Position numbers and translations under genes: made by a program. Under the pieces are notes generated by a model, which saw only the letters and a program-made list of their open reading frames with translations, made no database searches and was not told the DNA's origin. 33,862 nucleotides of DNA from assembly GCA_964398295.1 (NCBI GenBank), contig CAYNMW010000020.1:1-33862 (forward strand). The letters are read 5' to 3'. Shown piece after piece: positions 24,080 through 33,197 of this stretch. Position 1 is the stretch's first letter, and each line of letters starts with the position of its first letter. Source of the DNA: CALFUK01 sp964398295. Its GTDB lineage: Bacteria > Bacteroidota > Bacteroidia > Chitinophagales > Saprospiraceae.

Positions 24080-25408
24080 ATGCTGTTAGGCGTAATAATT
24101 TGTTTCATTCTTGGCTATGTAGTCATTGTATTTGAACATCCTTTAAAATTAGACAAGACCGTTCCTGCATTATTAATGGCTTCTCTTTGTTGGGCGTTAG
24201 TCTCTATTGGCCATTTACCAGTGTTGGATCACCACTTCCATCATATGGAAGAAGGAGGAGATTACTACAAATGGTTGAGTCCAGTATTGCTACATCATGT
24301 GGGTAAAACTGCGGAAATACTTGTTTTCCTTATTGGAGCAATGACTATCGTAGAGCTAGTAGATCTACACAAAGGCTTTGCTGTGATCACCAATAGGATT
24401 ACGACTACGAGCAAGCGAAAGATGCTATTCTTGATTTGTGTTTTAGGCTTTTTTCTCTCTGCAACATTGGACAATCTAGCTTCTACCATCGTCTTGGTTT
24501 CCTTACTTAGAAGGCTGGTGCCAAATAAAATGGAAAGATTGTGGTTTGTTAGTCTTGGTGTAATAGCTGCTAATGCGGGTGGCGCTTGGTCTCCAATTGG
24601 TGATGTCACCACCACAATGCTTTGGATACAAGACAAGGTGTCGACTCTGGGTCTAATTCAAAATCTTGTGATACCATCAATTGTGTGTATCGTTGTACCA
24701 GCGATCATAGCAAGTTTTCTCCCAGCATTCCAGGGTCACCTTACTCCTCCTGAAAACAGAAATGTAGAGAAAGAAATACAAGAGGAAAAATTAATGAGTA
24801 GCCGGGTTATGTTGATTGTTGGTGTTGGTGCCTTAATATTCGTTCCTGTATTTAAAGCTGTCACACATCTCCCACCATATGTGGGCATGATGCTTGGGTT
24901 AGGGGTTGTTTGGTTGGTTTCAGAATACATACATCCGGAAGAAGATTTTGATGAAGAACGAAAGCATTTATATTCAGCACACACCGCATTATCAAGGATC
25001 GAAATGTCAAGCATTTTATTCTTTTTGGGAATTCTGATGGCTGTTGCAGCTCTTGAATCTCTCGGTGTCTTGTTGGATATCGCTAAATATCTTGATGCCA
25101 ATATCCCAAATCGAAATATTGTGGTGATACTCATTGGTGTCTTCTCTGCAATTATAGATAATGTTCCTCTTGTTGCCGGTACAATGGGTATGTACCAATA
25201 TCCAACAGATGATTATTTATGGCATTTTATTGCATACTCTGCAGGTACAGGAGGCTCTATGCTAATCATAGGATCTGCAGCTGGTGTTGCCGCAATGGGT
25301 ATGGAAAGAATTGATTTCATTTGGTATTTGAAAAATATTGGTTGGTTAGCTGCAATCGGATTCCTTGCTGGCGCTGCTGTTTACATTCTACTCCAAGGAG
25401 GAGGTTAG
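24080..25408 (+). CDS. nhaD: NhaD-type Na+/H+ antiporter
   Basis: A 442-residue inner-membrane antiporter with about a dozen hydrophobic segments. Family hallmarks are LDNLASTIVLVSLLRRLVP, AANAGGAWSPIGDVTTTMLW and IDNVPLVAGTMGMY, which contain acidic and polar residues placed within membrane helices in the ion-transporter superfamily. It exports Na+ (or Li+) in exchange for protons, which fits a marine or halotolerant lifestyle. The chain begins directly in a membrane helix, with no cleavable signal. A weak hairpin follows the stop codon. Confidence 0.93.
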   Translation: MLLGVIICFILGYVVIVFEHPLKLDKTVPALLMASLCWALVSIGHLPVLDHHFHHMEEGGDYYKWLSPVLLHHVGKTAEILVFLIGAMTIVELVDLHKGFAVITNRITTTSKRKMLFLICVLGFFLSATLDNLASTIVLVSLLRRLVPNKMERLWFVSLGVIAANAGGAWSPIGDVTTTMLWIQDKVSTLGLIQNLVIPSIVCIVVPAIIASFLPAFQGHLTPPENRNVEKEIQEEKLMSSRVMLIVGVGALIFVPVFKAVTHLPPYVGMMLGLGVVWLVSEYIHPEEDFDEERKHLYSAHTALSRIEMSSILFFLGILMAVAALESLGVLLDIAKYLDANIPNRNIVVILIGVFSAIIDNVPLVAGTMGMYQYPTDDYLWHFIAYSAGTGGSMLIIGSAAGVAAMGMERIDFIWYLKNIGWLAAIGFLAGAAVYILLQGGG

Positions 25409-25435
25409 CGTCTTAAGTCTTACTCTTACAAGACG
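25409..25435 (+). terminator. Weak hairpin after nhaD
   Basis: CGTCTT (25409-25414) pairs with AAGACG (25430-25435) around a 15-base loop and is followed by AATTTTAT. It starts directly after the stop codon. The position suits a terminator, but the stem is short. Confidence 0.4.
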
Positions 25436-25474
25436 AATTTTATACTTCAAAAGATAGTATCTACGGACGTAAAT

Positions 25475-25529
25475 ACTACTGACAGCTTACTTTTAACATT
25501 TTTCATACGAATATTGTTAAAATAGCTAT
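25475..25529 (+). repeat. Left copy of a 55-base direct repeat flanking the gap
   Basis: Fifty-five bases beginning ACTACTGACAGC and ending AATAGCTAT run right up to the N-run and recur exactly at 25630-25684. The copy contains the internal inverted repeat TTTTAACA/TGTTAAAA. It is most simply the unmerged overlap of two contig ends. Confidence 0.9.
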
Positions 25530-25629
25530 NNNNNNNNNNNNNNNNNNNNNNNNNNNNNNNNNNNNNNNNNNNNNNNNNNNNNNNNNNNNNNNNNNNNNNN
25601 NNNNNNNNNNNNNNNNNNNNNNNNNNNNN
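25530..25629. other. Assembly gap of exactly 100 Ns
   Basis: One hundred undetermined bases, the conventional placeholder for a gap of unknown length. The true distance between nhaD and the kinase gene is therefore not known. Together with the flanking 55-mers and short spacers it makes up most of the 318-base gene-free stretch 25409-25726. Confidence 0.95.
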
Positions 25630-25684
25630 ACTACTGACAGCTTACTTTTAACATTTTTCATACGAATATTGTTAAAATAGCTAT
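25630..25684 (+). repeat. Right copy of the 55-base direct repeat
   Basis: Identical to 25475-25529. On this side the sequence continues ATTCGTA, so TACGAATAT (25661-25669) can also pair with ATATTCGTA (25683-25691). That stem is mutually exclusive with the internal TTTTAACA/TGTTAAAA stem. It lies 43 bases upstream of the histidine kinase start. Confidence 0.9.
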
Positions 25685-25726
25685 ATTCGTAATCAGAATT
25701 GCACCTCAAACCCTTATTCCTAGAGA

Positions 25727-26932
25727 ATGCTTAAAATATGTATACCCATATTAGTCCTATCTTTTTGTGTAAATTCAGTTGGTTCTAGCCAGGAATTGGA
25801 ATCTGGTCAGTACAATAATAAATTGGAAATAAGTATTAAAAACTTGATTCAAGAAGAGAATCTTGCACTTAAACAAAATGACTATGAAAATGCCTACCAC
25901 GCCAGACAAAAGATTGAATCGCTCCAGAAAGAACTGAGGCTTGAAAAAAATGAATTTTTGCTTGATGTCAAACAAGCAGAGTTCGATTTAAAACGGAGCG
26001 AACTTGACAAAAAAATCTTGCAGAATGAATTGAAGAGAAATTCTCTAATCAAGATTATTCTTCTTTCGATCATTGCTTTATTGTCTTTCCTTATTATTGG
26101 TGCTTATCTGCTTTGGCGAGAGAGCAAGGCAAATGCCACAAAACTCCAAAACAAATTGATCGATCAGGCACAGTCTCAAAAAATCTTGAACGAACAACTC
26201 ATTAATAGCAATAAGGAACTGAAAAGATTTAGTCATATTGCATCACATGACATTAAAGAACCTATACGTAATATCGGAAGTTTCATAAAGCTAATTAAAC
26301 GCAAAATTGCCCCTGAACAACAGTCGGGTTTACAAGATTATTTTGACATCATCAATCGCAGCTGCAATCAGATTTATACATTGATCGAAGACATCATGCA
26401 GTATACCAAACTGGGTAATGCAGCAAATATTCCAATAGAATCTGTAGACTTGAACGAAATGATACATTCCATTTCCACTAATATGCATTCATACATTACT
26501 GATAAAAAAGCAACCATCCATACAAAAAATTTATCGAGCATAAACTCCAACAACTCCCTTCTCTTTATTGTATTAAAGAACTTAATTGAAAACGGAATCA
26601 AATACAATAAAGAAGAGATACCTAGAATCCTTATCAGTTATGAACAAACAGAATATGGTCATGAAATTTCTGTAGAAGACAACGGCATTGGTATTTCTAC
26701 AAAATATAGAAAAGAAATCTTTGAGCTATTTACTCGGCTTCACACTAGAAATGAATACGATGGTACAGGTCTTGGTTTATCCATAGTCCAATCATGTATA
26801 CACAAGCTAGGAGGAGTTATTCAACTAAAATCTGAAGTTGATTTTGGAAGCAAATTCATTGTCATACTTCCTGTCAAACAACTAAAAGAAGAAAGTAATC
26901 AAAAAGTCATTCCAATAAGTAAAGTTGGTTGA
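25727..26932 (+). CDS. Membrane sensor histidine kinase
   Basis: 401 residues. A signal peptide (about 1-21) leads into a short, mostly helical periplasmic region (about 22-105; resembling one TPR-like helical pair plus coiled coil), a membrane helix (about 108-130) and a cytoplasmic coiled coil. The HisKA helix follows, with phospho-acceptor His174 in FSHIASHDIKEPIR. The ATPase domain shows N box LKNLIENGIKYNKE, G1 VEDNGIGI and G2 GTGLGLSIVQS. It lacks the multi-TPR sensor common in related Bacteroidota kinases. An in-frame TAG two codons before the ATG excludes extension towards the assembly gap. No response-regulator gene is adjacent, so its partner is elsewhere. Confidence 0.9.
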   Translation: MLKICIPILVLSFCVNSVGSSQELESGQYNNKLEISIKNLIQEENLALKQNDYENAYHARQKIESLQKELRLEKNEFLLDVKQAEFDLKRSELDKKILQNELKRNSLIKIILLSIIALLSFLIIGAYLLWRESKANATKLQNKLIDQAQSQKILNEQLINSNKELKRFSHIASHDIKEPIRNIGSFIKLIKRKIAPEQQSGLQDYFDIINRSCNQIYTLIEDIMQYTKLGNAANIPIESVDLNEMIHSISTNMHSYITDKKATIHTKNLSSINSNNSLLFIVLKNLIENGIKYNKEEIPRILISYEQTEYGHEISVEDNGIGISTKYRKEIFELFTRLHTRNEYDGTGLGLSIVQSCIHKLGGVIQLKSEVDFGSKFIVILPVKQLKEESNQKVIPISKVG

Positions 26933-26993
26933 TCTGGCTATTCACTATTAGAAAATACCTACAATGATTATCTTAGGCGTAAACACATAAATT

Positions 26994-29900
26994 ATGTTAC
27001 GCTGCACCATTCTTATTTTTATCGCATTTTGCTTTGACTTTGCAATTCCACAAGTCAGTGCTCAATCTATTGACGAATCACTTTACTCCGGAATCGAATG
27101 GAGACATATAGGTCCTTTTAGAGGTGGACGATCTTGCGCTGTTACTGGAGTGCCGGGAAAACCCAATCTCTTTTACATGGGCTCTACAGGTGGTGGAGTT
27201 TGGAAAACACAAGATGGTGGCCAATCTTGGGAAAACATATCAGATGGTTACTTTGGCGGATCAATGGGTAGTGTCGCCGTCAGTCAGTCTGACAACAATG
27301 TGATCTATGCTGGAGGTGGTGAAAAAACTGTACGTGGAAATGTGTCCTATGGATATGGAGCATGGAAAACTGTTGATGGTGGAAAAACCTGGGAATCAAT
27401 AGGCCTAAAGAATTCTAGGCATATTTCCAGAATACGAATACATCCAAAAAATGCGGATGTTGCTTATGCTGCTGTCATGGGAGATTTGTACAAAGCCAGT
27501 CAGGAGCGTGGCGTATATAAAACAACTGATGGAGGTAAAAATTGGAAACGGGTCTTATTTGCCAATGCAGATGCAGGTGCTGTCGACCTAATTATTGACC
27601 CCAATAATCCACGAGTTCTTTTTGCTACAACATGGAAAATCAGAAGAACACCCTTCTCACTTTCGTCAGGCGGTGAGGGCAGCGGACTGTGGAAAAGTAC
27701 CGACAGCGGTGAAACCTGGAAGGAAATCACATCCAATAAAGGACTACCAACAGGTGCGTGGGGAATTTCAGGAGTTGCAGTATCTCCATTAAATTCGGAA
27801 CGAGTCTGGGCAATTATTGAAAATGAAAATGGTGGTGTGTATCGTTCGGATGATGGTGGTACAACATGGAACAAACTAAATGAAAGTCGGGCTTTAAGAC
27901 AACGAGCTTGGTATTACACCAGAATATATGCAGACACACAAGATGAAGATATCGTCTACGTCGTTAATGTTCGCTATCATAAATCTAAGGACGGAGGCAA
28001 AACCTTCTCTCCTTATGTTGCGCCGCATGGTGACCATCATGATTTGTGGATAGCACCAGAAGACAACCAACGAATGATTATTGCTGATGATGGTGGAGCA
28101 CAAGTCAGCTTCAATGGAGGAGGGACTTGGTCTACATATCAAAATCAACCAACAGCCCAGTTCTATAGAGTGACAACGGACAACCATGAACCATATCGCA
28201 TTTATGTTGCACAACAAGACAATAGCACAATCAGAATTGCACATCGTTCTGAAGGAGGATCAATTGGCACTAACGATTGGGAGCCTACAGCTGGTGGTGA
28301 ATCTGCACATCTTGCACCTGACCCCTTAAATCCTGAAATTGTATATGGAGGAAGTTATGGCGGATTTTTGACTCGAAAAGATCACTCAAACGGAACGACC
28401 AGAGCCATCAATGTCTGGCCAGATAATCCAATGGGACACGGTGCAGAAGGTATGAAATATCGCTTTCAATGGAATTTTCCGATCTTCTTTTCAAAGCACA
28501 ATCCGAAAAAATTATTTACCGCGTCCAACCATCTTCATATGACTATGGATGAAGGCCAGACCTGGGAAATAATCAGTCCAGATTTGACCAGAAATGATCC
28601 AGATAAACTAGGACCTTCAGGTGGACCAATTACGAAAGACAATACAGGAGTAGAATATTATTGTACAATTTTTGCTGTGGATGAATCTCCAGTTTCTGCA
28701 GGTGTAATTTGGGCAGGATCAGATGATGGATTGATACATTTGACAAAAAATGGAGGTGAAGATTGGACCAATGTTACACCTTCCAATATGCCTGAATGGC
28801 TCATGATCAATAGCATTGAACCGGATCCATTTAATGAAGCTGGCTGTTATGTTGCTGGTACTCTATACAAAGCAGGAGATTACAGACCGTATTTATATAA
28901 AACAGACAATTGGGGAGCAAGTTGGACAAAAATCACAAGTGGTATTCCCGATGATCATTTCACTAGAGTGCTAAGAGCTGATCCTAAACGACAAGGTTTA
29001 TTGTATGCGGGGACGGAGACTGGCATGTATATTTCCTTCAATGATGGTCGCAATTGGACGAGCTTTCAACAAAACTTACCAATAGTGCCCATTACAGATC
29101 TCGCTATAAAAAATGACAATCTGATTGCTGCGACTCAGGGTCGAAGTATTTGGCTCATAGACGATCTAACTGTTTTACACAAATTAGATTCGCGTGTCGC
29201 TAACAAGGAACTACATTTATTTCAACCTACAGATGCAGCACGACTTGCTGGTTCACAAAACAAGAAGGTAAAAGGAGCAGGTATGAATCATCCATCAGGT
29301 GTTATGATAAATTATATGATTCCAACATTGACAGAAGAAGACAGCGTGTCCATTAGCTTTATCGATGGCAATGGTAAAATGATTCGCACCTATAGTAACA
29401 AGGCATCAGACAAGAAAGACAAACTTGAAGTTAAAGAAGGTGCCAATACCTTTGCCTGGAATATGCGTTATCCATCAGCAAAGGATTTTGAAGGTATGAT
29501 CATGTGGTGGGGTTCACTTGATGGAGCAAAAGCACCTCCCGGCACCTATGAAGTAAAACTTGGGCTGAATGACAAATCAGAATCTTCGACGTTTACTATT
29601 TTACCAAATCCACAACTAGAATTAAGCCAAGCGGATTATGATGCACAATTTTCATTTATCAATGAAGTAAATGAAACTGTCTCTGAGGCACACCAAACGA
29701 TTATCGATATTCGAAAACTAAAAAAACAAATGGGTGCATATAAAGAGATTGCCTCTGATCAGCCAGATATCATTTCTGAAATAGATCGGATTGATTCTCT
29801 CTTGACTGATGTGGAAACAACACTGTATCAAACCAAAAATGAAAGTCGGCAAGACCCTTTGAATTTCCCAATTCAACTAACAAACAAATTGGCCCATTTG

Positions 29901-30098
29901 AATTCGCTAACTGGCATTAGTGATTTCCCTCCTACTTCTCAATCGATTGCACTAAAGCAAGAATTGGAGCAGAAGATCTGGGATCAACTCGATAGTTATG
30001 AATCACTTATTAAAACTGCTATTCCAGAACTAAATCGAATGATCAAATTGGGTCAAGTAGACGCCATCAAAGTACCAACGAAAGTTGATAAACCTTAG
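26994..30098 (+). CDS. Exported BNR/VPS10-like beta-propeller protein
   Basis: A 1034-residue protein with a signal peptide (about 1-24, ending QVSAQ). About eleven Asp-box motifs run along residues 60-690 (TQDGGQSWENIS, TVDGGKTWESIG, TTDGGKNWKRVL, STDSGETWKEIT, SDDGGTTWNKLN and others). This is the sortilin/VPS10 and sialidase-type propeller, probably ten-bladed. The last 250 residues hold a beta-sandwich (FAWNMRYPSAKDFEG through PPGTYEVKLGL) and a charged helical tail. Databases often call such proteins glycosyl hydrolases, but the propeller alone does not prove catalysis and no T9SS tail is present. The stop overlaps the next start as TAGTG. Confidence 0.85.
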   Translation: MLRCTILIFIAFCFDFAIPQVSAQSIDESLYSGIEWRHIGPFRGGRSCAVTGVPGKPNLFYMGSTGGGVWKTQDGGQSWENISDGYFGGSMGSVAVSQSDNNVIYAGGGEKTVRGNVSYGYGAWKTVDGGKTWESIGLKNSRHISRIRIHPKNADVAYAAVMGDLYKASQERGVYKTTDGGKNWKRVLFANADAGAVDLIIDPNNPRVLFATTWKIRRTPFSLSSGGEGSGLWKSTDSGETWKEITSNKGLPTGAWGISGVAVSPLNSERVWAIIENENGGVYRSDDGGTTWNKLNESRALRQRAWYYTRIYADTQDEDIVYVVNVRYHKSKDGGKTFSPYVAPHGDHHDLWIAPEDNQRMIIADDGGAQVSFNGGGTWSTYQNQPTAQFYRVTTDNHEPYRIYVAQQDNSTIRIAHRSEGGSIGTNDWEPTAGGESAHLAPDPLNPEIVYGGSYGGFLTRKDHSNGTTRAINVWPDNPMGHGAEGMKYRFQWNFPIFFSKHNPKKLFTASNHLHMTMDEGQTWEIISPDLTRNDPDKLGPSGGPITKDNTGVEYYCTIFAVDESPVSAGVIWAGSDDGLIHLTKNGGEDWTNVTPSNMPEWLMINSIEPDPFNEAGCYVAGTLYKAGDYRPYLYKTDNWGASWTKITSGIPDDHFTRVLRADPKRQGLLYAGTETGMYISFNDGRNWTSFQQNLPIVPITDLAIKNDNLIAATQGRSIWLIDDLTVLHKLDSRVANKELHLFQPTDAARLAGSQNKKVKGAGMNHPSGVMINYMIPTLTEEDSVSISFIDGNGKMIRTYSNKASDKKDKLEVKEGANTFAWNMRYPSAKDFEGMIMWWGSLDGAKAPPGTYEVKLGLNDKSESSTFTILPNPQLELSQADYDAQFSFINEVNETVSEAHQTIIDIRKLKKQMGAYKEIASDQPDIISEIDRIDSLLTDVETTLYQTKNESRQDPLNFPIQLTNKLAHLNSLTGISDFPPTSQSIALKQELEQKIWDQLDSYESLIKTAIPELNRMIKLGQVDAIKVPTKVDKP

Positions 30099-30676
30099 TG
30101 GCAAAAACACTTGAAGAATTACAACATCGGATAAATGCCTGCACAACTTGTGCAGAGCATTTAGTTGATGGTGTGAATCCAGTCGTCGCTTTTGAGGCAA
30201 AATCAAAAATCATATTGATCGGTCAGGCTCCTGGAAAAGTTGTTCATCTGAGCAGCAAACCATGGGCAGACAAAAGCGGCGAACGTCTCCGACAATGGCT
30301 GAATGTATCAGAAGAACAGTTTTATGATACGGCGAACTTTGCAATTGTTCCTATGGGATTTTGTTATCCTGGAAAAGGTAAGAGTGGTGACCTACCACCA
30401 CGAAAAGAATGCGCCCCATTATGGCATCCTGAAATTTTTGAAACACTCAAACATGTACAGCTAACCTTATTAGTTGGTTCTTATGCACAACATTATTATC
30501 TAGAATCCTCGTACCCTACTTTGACAGAAAGAGTCAAACATTTTGAAGAATACTTACCTGAATTTTTTCCACTTCCTCACCCTTCTCCACGGAATAATAT
30601 TTGGATGAGAAAGAATGAGTGGTTTGGGGAGGAGGTGTTGCCTGAGTTGCAGAGCGTGGTTAGGGATATTTTGTAA
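30098..30676 (+). CDS. Uracil-DNA-glycosylase-family Fe-S protein
   Basis: 192 residues of the UDG superfamily (COG1573-like). Cys15, Cys18, Cys89 and Cys105 have almost the spacing of the four [4Fe-4S] ligands of family 4 thermophile UDGs. Motif 1 reads LIGQAPGKVV, with Gln where family 4 has Glu, and the HPSPRN motif near residue 161 corresponds to the leucine-loop motif. Base excision of uracil or another damaged base is inferred; the Gln change leaves the substrate open. The start is GTG, sharing its first base with the TAG of the previous gene (TAGTG), which indicates translational coupling. Confidence 0.8.
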   Translation: MAKTLEELQHRINACTTCAEHLVDGVNPVVAFEAKSKIILIGQAPGKVVHLSSKPWADKSGERLRQWLNVSEEQFYDTANFAIVPMGFCYPGKGKSGDLPPRKECAPLWHPEIFETLKHVQLTLLVGSYAQHYYLESSYPTLTERVKHFEEYLPEFFPLPHPSPRNNIWMRKNEWFGEEVLPELQSVVRDIL

Positions 30677-30838
30677 TCCTCTCGGGAACTTGATTTGCTT
30701 GATTCTCCTGATTACCTTGATTTTTACGTGCTAGGGTCGACTTTATTCAACTTGTAGAATTACAATCTATTATAAAGTGTCAAAATGAGACATTATATTA
30801 TCCTCGTAGTAGGCTAAGTCCTAAAATCAAGAATCTAG

Positions 30839-31660
30839 TTAATCAGATAAATCATGGTCCGTCGCCCCCCTCACACTTCCAGCCCTCAACAATTTCTCCT
30901 TTGCTTCTTCATAAGAAATGCCCAATTTTTGCATCACCATTTTTGTACCACGATCTACTAACTTATTATTGGATAATTGCATGTCTACCATTTTGTTGTC
31001 TTTGACTCGGCCCAACTTGATCATAACGGAAGTTGAAATCATATTAAGTATTAGCTTTTGAGCAGTACCTGATTTCATCCTTGTGCTGCCTGTCACGAAC
31101 TCTGGACCAACACTTACAGCTATTGGGAAATCTGATGCCTCGACTATTGGTGATCCTGGATTACAGGTTATACACCCTGTAACAATTTGTTGTTTTCTAC
31201 ATGTATGAAGTCCACTTACCACATAAGGTGTTGTACCGGATGCAGCAATGCCGATAACTACGTCTTCGGCATCAATGTTCCATTCTTGCAGATCTTTCCA
31301 AGCTTGGGCTTCGCTGTCCTCTGCAAATTCCTGAGATCGTCTGATGGCAGCATCACCCCCGGACATAATACCAATGACCCAGTCGAATGGAACACCAAAT
31401 GTAGGAGGGCATTCGGAAGCATCCACAACCCCAAGTCGACCACTAGTACCTGCGCCTATATAAAATAGCCTTCCACCTTTGGCCATTTTCTCTGCAATGA
31501 TTTCTACAAGCGGTTGGATTTGCGGAATTACTTCTTTGATGGCAGGAGCAACTTTGTGGTCTTCTGCATTAATATGTGCGAGCAACTCTCCGGTTGACAT
31601 TTTATCAAGATGTCTGTACAAAGAATCCTCTTCAGTTATTTTTCGAAATGAGTGGCTCAA
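30839..31660 (-). CDS. murQ: N-acetylmuramic acid 6-phosphate etherase
   Basis: A 273-residue SIS-domain lyase that cleaves the lactyl ether of MurNAc-6-phosphate, giving GlcNAc-6-phosphate and D-lactate in peptidoglycan recycling. Motifs are FYIGAGTSGRLGVVDASECP (with the catalytic Glu in SEC), IMSGGDAAIRRSQEFAEDSE, GIAASGTTPYVV and TGSTRMKSGTAQK, the family signature. It is slightly shorter than the usual ~300 residues at the N-terminus. The start is TTG, five bases after the symporter stop; the first ATG is at codon 20, inside conserved sequence. It is the second gene of an apparent operon with the symporter. Confidence 0.93.
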   Translation of the reverse strand: MSHSFRKITEEDSLYRHLDKMSTGELLAHINAEDHKVAPAIKEVIPQIQPLVEIIAEKMAKGGRLFYIGAGTSGRLGVVDASECPPTFGVPFDWVIGIMSGGDAAIRRSQEFAEDSEAQAWKDLQEWNIDAEDVVIGIAASGTTPYVVSGLHTCRKQQIVTGCITCNPGSPIVEASDFPIAVSVGPEFVTGSTRMKSGTAQKLILNMISTSVMIKLGRVKDNKMVDMQLSNNKLVDRGTKMVMQKLGISYEEAKEKLLRAGSVRGATDHDLSD

Positions 31661-31664
31661 GATT

Positions 31665-33143
31665 TTAATTTTTTGAAACAGAAGATGAGATCAGCCATAA
31701 ACCTAGAAAAGTCAATAAGCCATTAAGAGCTAAAATTGTGAACCCGAATTTGAAGCCATTAAACCAAGCTGCAGAATTCGCATTTAAGAAATAGCAGATA
31801 AGCGGAGATGCCAAACATATCCATATAACATATTTATCTCTGACAAGACGCGTCGTAAATAATCCAAAACTAAACAAGCCAAGCAATGGACCATAAGTAA
31901 ACCCTGCTGCAACAAATAAATCATTGATGATGGCATCATTATTTAGCGATTTCACAACTAGAATAACCAACAGTAAAATCAACGAAAAGGCAATATGTAC
32001 AATCAGCCTAGTCTTTTTCTTTTCTTCTTCAGATCGACCACTTTTTTTAAAATTCAAAAAATCAACACAAAAAGAAGTGGTTAAAGATGTCAATGCTGAA
32101 TCAGCACTGGAATAGGCTGCAGCAATTAAGCCCAACACAAATACAATTCCTATAAATGGAGACAACTGTTCAAAGGCTAATGTTGGATATAATAGATCAC
32201 TTCTATCTGGCATTGTCATACCAAGTTGGTCTGCATAGATATACATGAGTGCGCCAAGTGCTAAAAAAAGAAGATTAGCAAAAATCAATACGACACTGAA
32301 CGTAAACATATTTTTTTGTGCATCGCCTAGAGTTTTGCAGGTTAGGTTTTTTTGCATCATATCTTGATCCAAGCCAGTCATCACAATCGCGATCAAGGCA
32401 CCGCTCAAAAATTGTTTGAAAAAATTATTGGCATCACCCCATCCTCCTTCAAAATAAAACATCTGTCCATATTCACTTTGTTGAATAGAGGGAATCAAAT
32501 CTGTTATTCCTATATCCATACCTTGTAAAATAGCATGGATAGTAAGGATTACCGCTGTCAACATACAAACTGTCTGTAAGGTATCAGTCCAAACAATAGT
32601 CTTGATTCCTCCACGATAGGTATACACCCAAATGAGTACAATCGCCAAAAGGACAGTTAACCAAAATGGAATCCCAAACTGATCCAAAACAAATCTTTGC
32701 AGTACAATCGCTACCAAAAACAATCTCATTGATGCACCAATCACACGAGAACACAAGAAGTAAAATGCGCCTGTTTTGTAGCTCACATTTCCAAAACGAT
32801 CTTCTAAATATTCGTAAATGGAAGTGAGATTCATCCGATAATATGCAGGCAACAAAACAGTTGCAATAACAAAATATCCAAGCAAATAGCCGAAGACTAC
32901 CTGCATATAAGAAAATCCCATATTGAGCCCACCAGTACCAACAGCTCCAGGAACTGAAATAAATGTCACCCCTGATAGCGAAGCACCTACCATCCCTACA
33001 GCTACCAACAACCACGGAGACTTTCTATTTGCAGTAAAAAAAGTATCGTTATCAGAATCTCTTCCTGTGACATACGAGACTACCATAAGCAAAAGGAAGT
33101 ACCCAATGATTACAGCCAATAAGATATATGGAGAAATAGTCAT
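31665..33143 (-). CDS. Sodium:solute symporter, possible MurNAc transporter
   Basis: 492 residues with about 13 membrane segments, of the SSS family (SGLT/PutP fold). LLPAYYRMNLTSIYEYLEDRFG and GGIKTIVWTDTLQ are typical SSS blocks, and GLIAAAYSSADSALTSLTTS carries the Ser/Thr-rich Na+ site helix. Gene order symporter-murQ suggests uptake of MurNAc, anhydro-MurNAc or a muropeptide sugar; a PTS-independent MurNAc transporter next to murQ has been described in Tannerella forsythia (murT). No sugar kinase is in this pair, so phosphorylation must be encoded elsewhere. The substrate is inferred from context only. Confidence 0.85.
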   Translation of the reverse strand: MTISPYILLAVIIGYFLLLMVVSYVTGRDSDNDTFFTANRKSPWLLVAVGMVGASLSGVTFISVPGAVGTGGLNMGFSYMQVVFGYLLGYFVIATVLLPAYYRMNLTSIYEYLEDRFGNVSYKTGAFYFLCSRVIGASMRLFLVAIVLQRFVLDQFGIPFWLTVLLAIVLIWVYTYRGGIKTIVWTDTLQTVCMLTAVILTIHAILQGMDIGITDLIPSIQQSEYGQMFYFEGGWGDANNFFKQFLSGALIAIVMTGLDQDMMQKNLTCKTLGDAQKNMFTFSVVLIFANLLFLALGALMYIYADQLGMTMPDRSDLLYPTLAFEQLSPFIGIVFVLGLIAAAYSSADSALTSLTTSFCVDFLNFKKSGRSEEEKKKTRLIVHIAFSLILLLVILVVKSLNNDAIINDLFVAAGFTYGPLLGLFSFGLFTTRLVRDKYVIWICLASPLICYFLNANSAAWFNGFKFGFTILALNGLLTFLGLWLISSSVSKN

Positions 33144-33168
33144 ATGATAATTAATGCTAATGTATTAA

Positions 33169-33197
33169 CAAAAATGGACATCGGTTGTATGAATCAA
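33169..33197 (-). promoter_or_regulatory. Possible hybrid promoter at the IS end
   Basis: On the minus strand, TTG (33197-33195), an 18-base spacer and CATTTTTG (33176-33169) approach the TTG-N19-TAnnTTTG consensus, with one mismatch in the -7 box and one base less in the spacer. The -33 element and the first two bases of the -7 box lie inside the IS end; the remaining six lie in the flank. The symporter ATG is 25 bases further on. Confidence 0.4.
33171..33187 (+). repeat. Left terminal inverted repeat of the IS remnant
   Basis: AAAATGGACAT (33171-33181) is an exact inverted copy of ATGTCCATTTT at the right end. Beyond it, CGGTT aligns with TTTTGGTT on the other side after a short indel. Confidence 0.7.

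Noticed and set aside
27500..28244. Minus-strand frames of 116-124 codons inside the propeller gene
   Set aside because: The repeated Asp-box codons open the antisense frame. The plus-strand protein is unmistakable.
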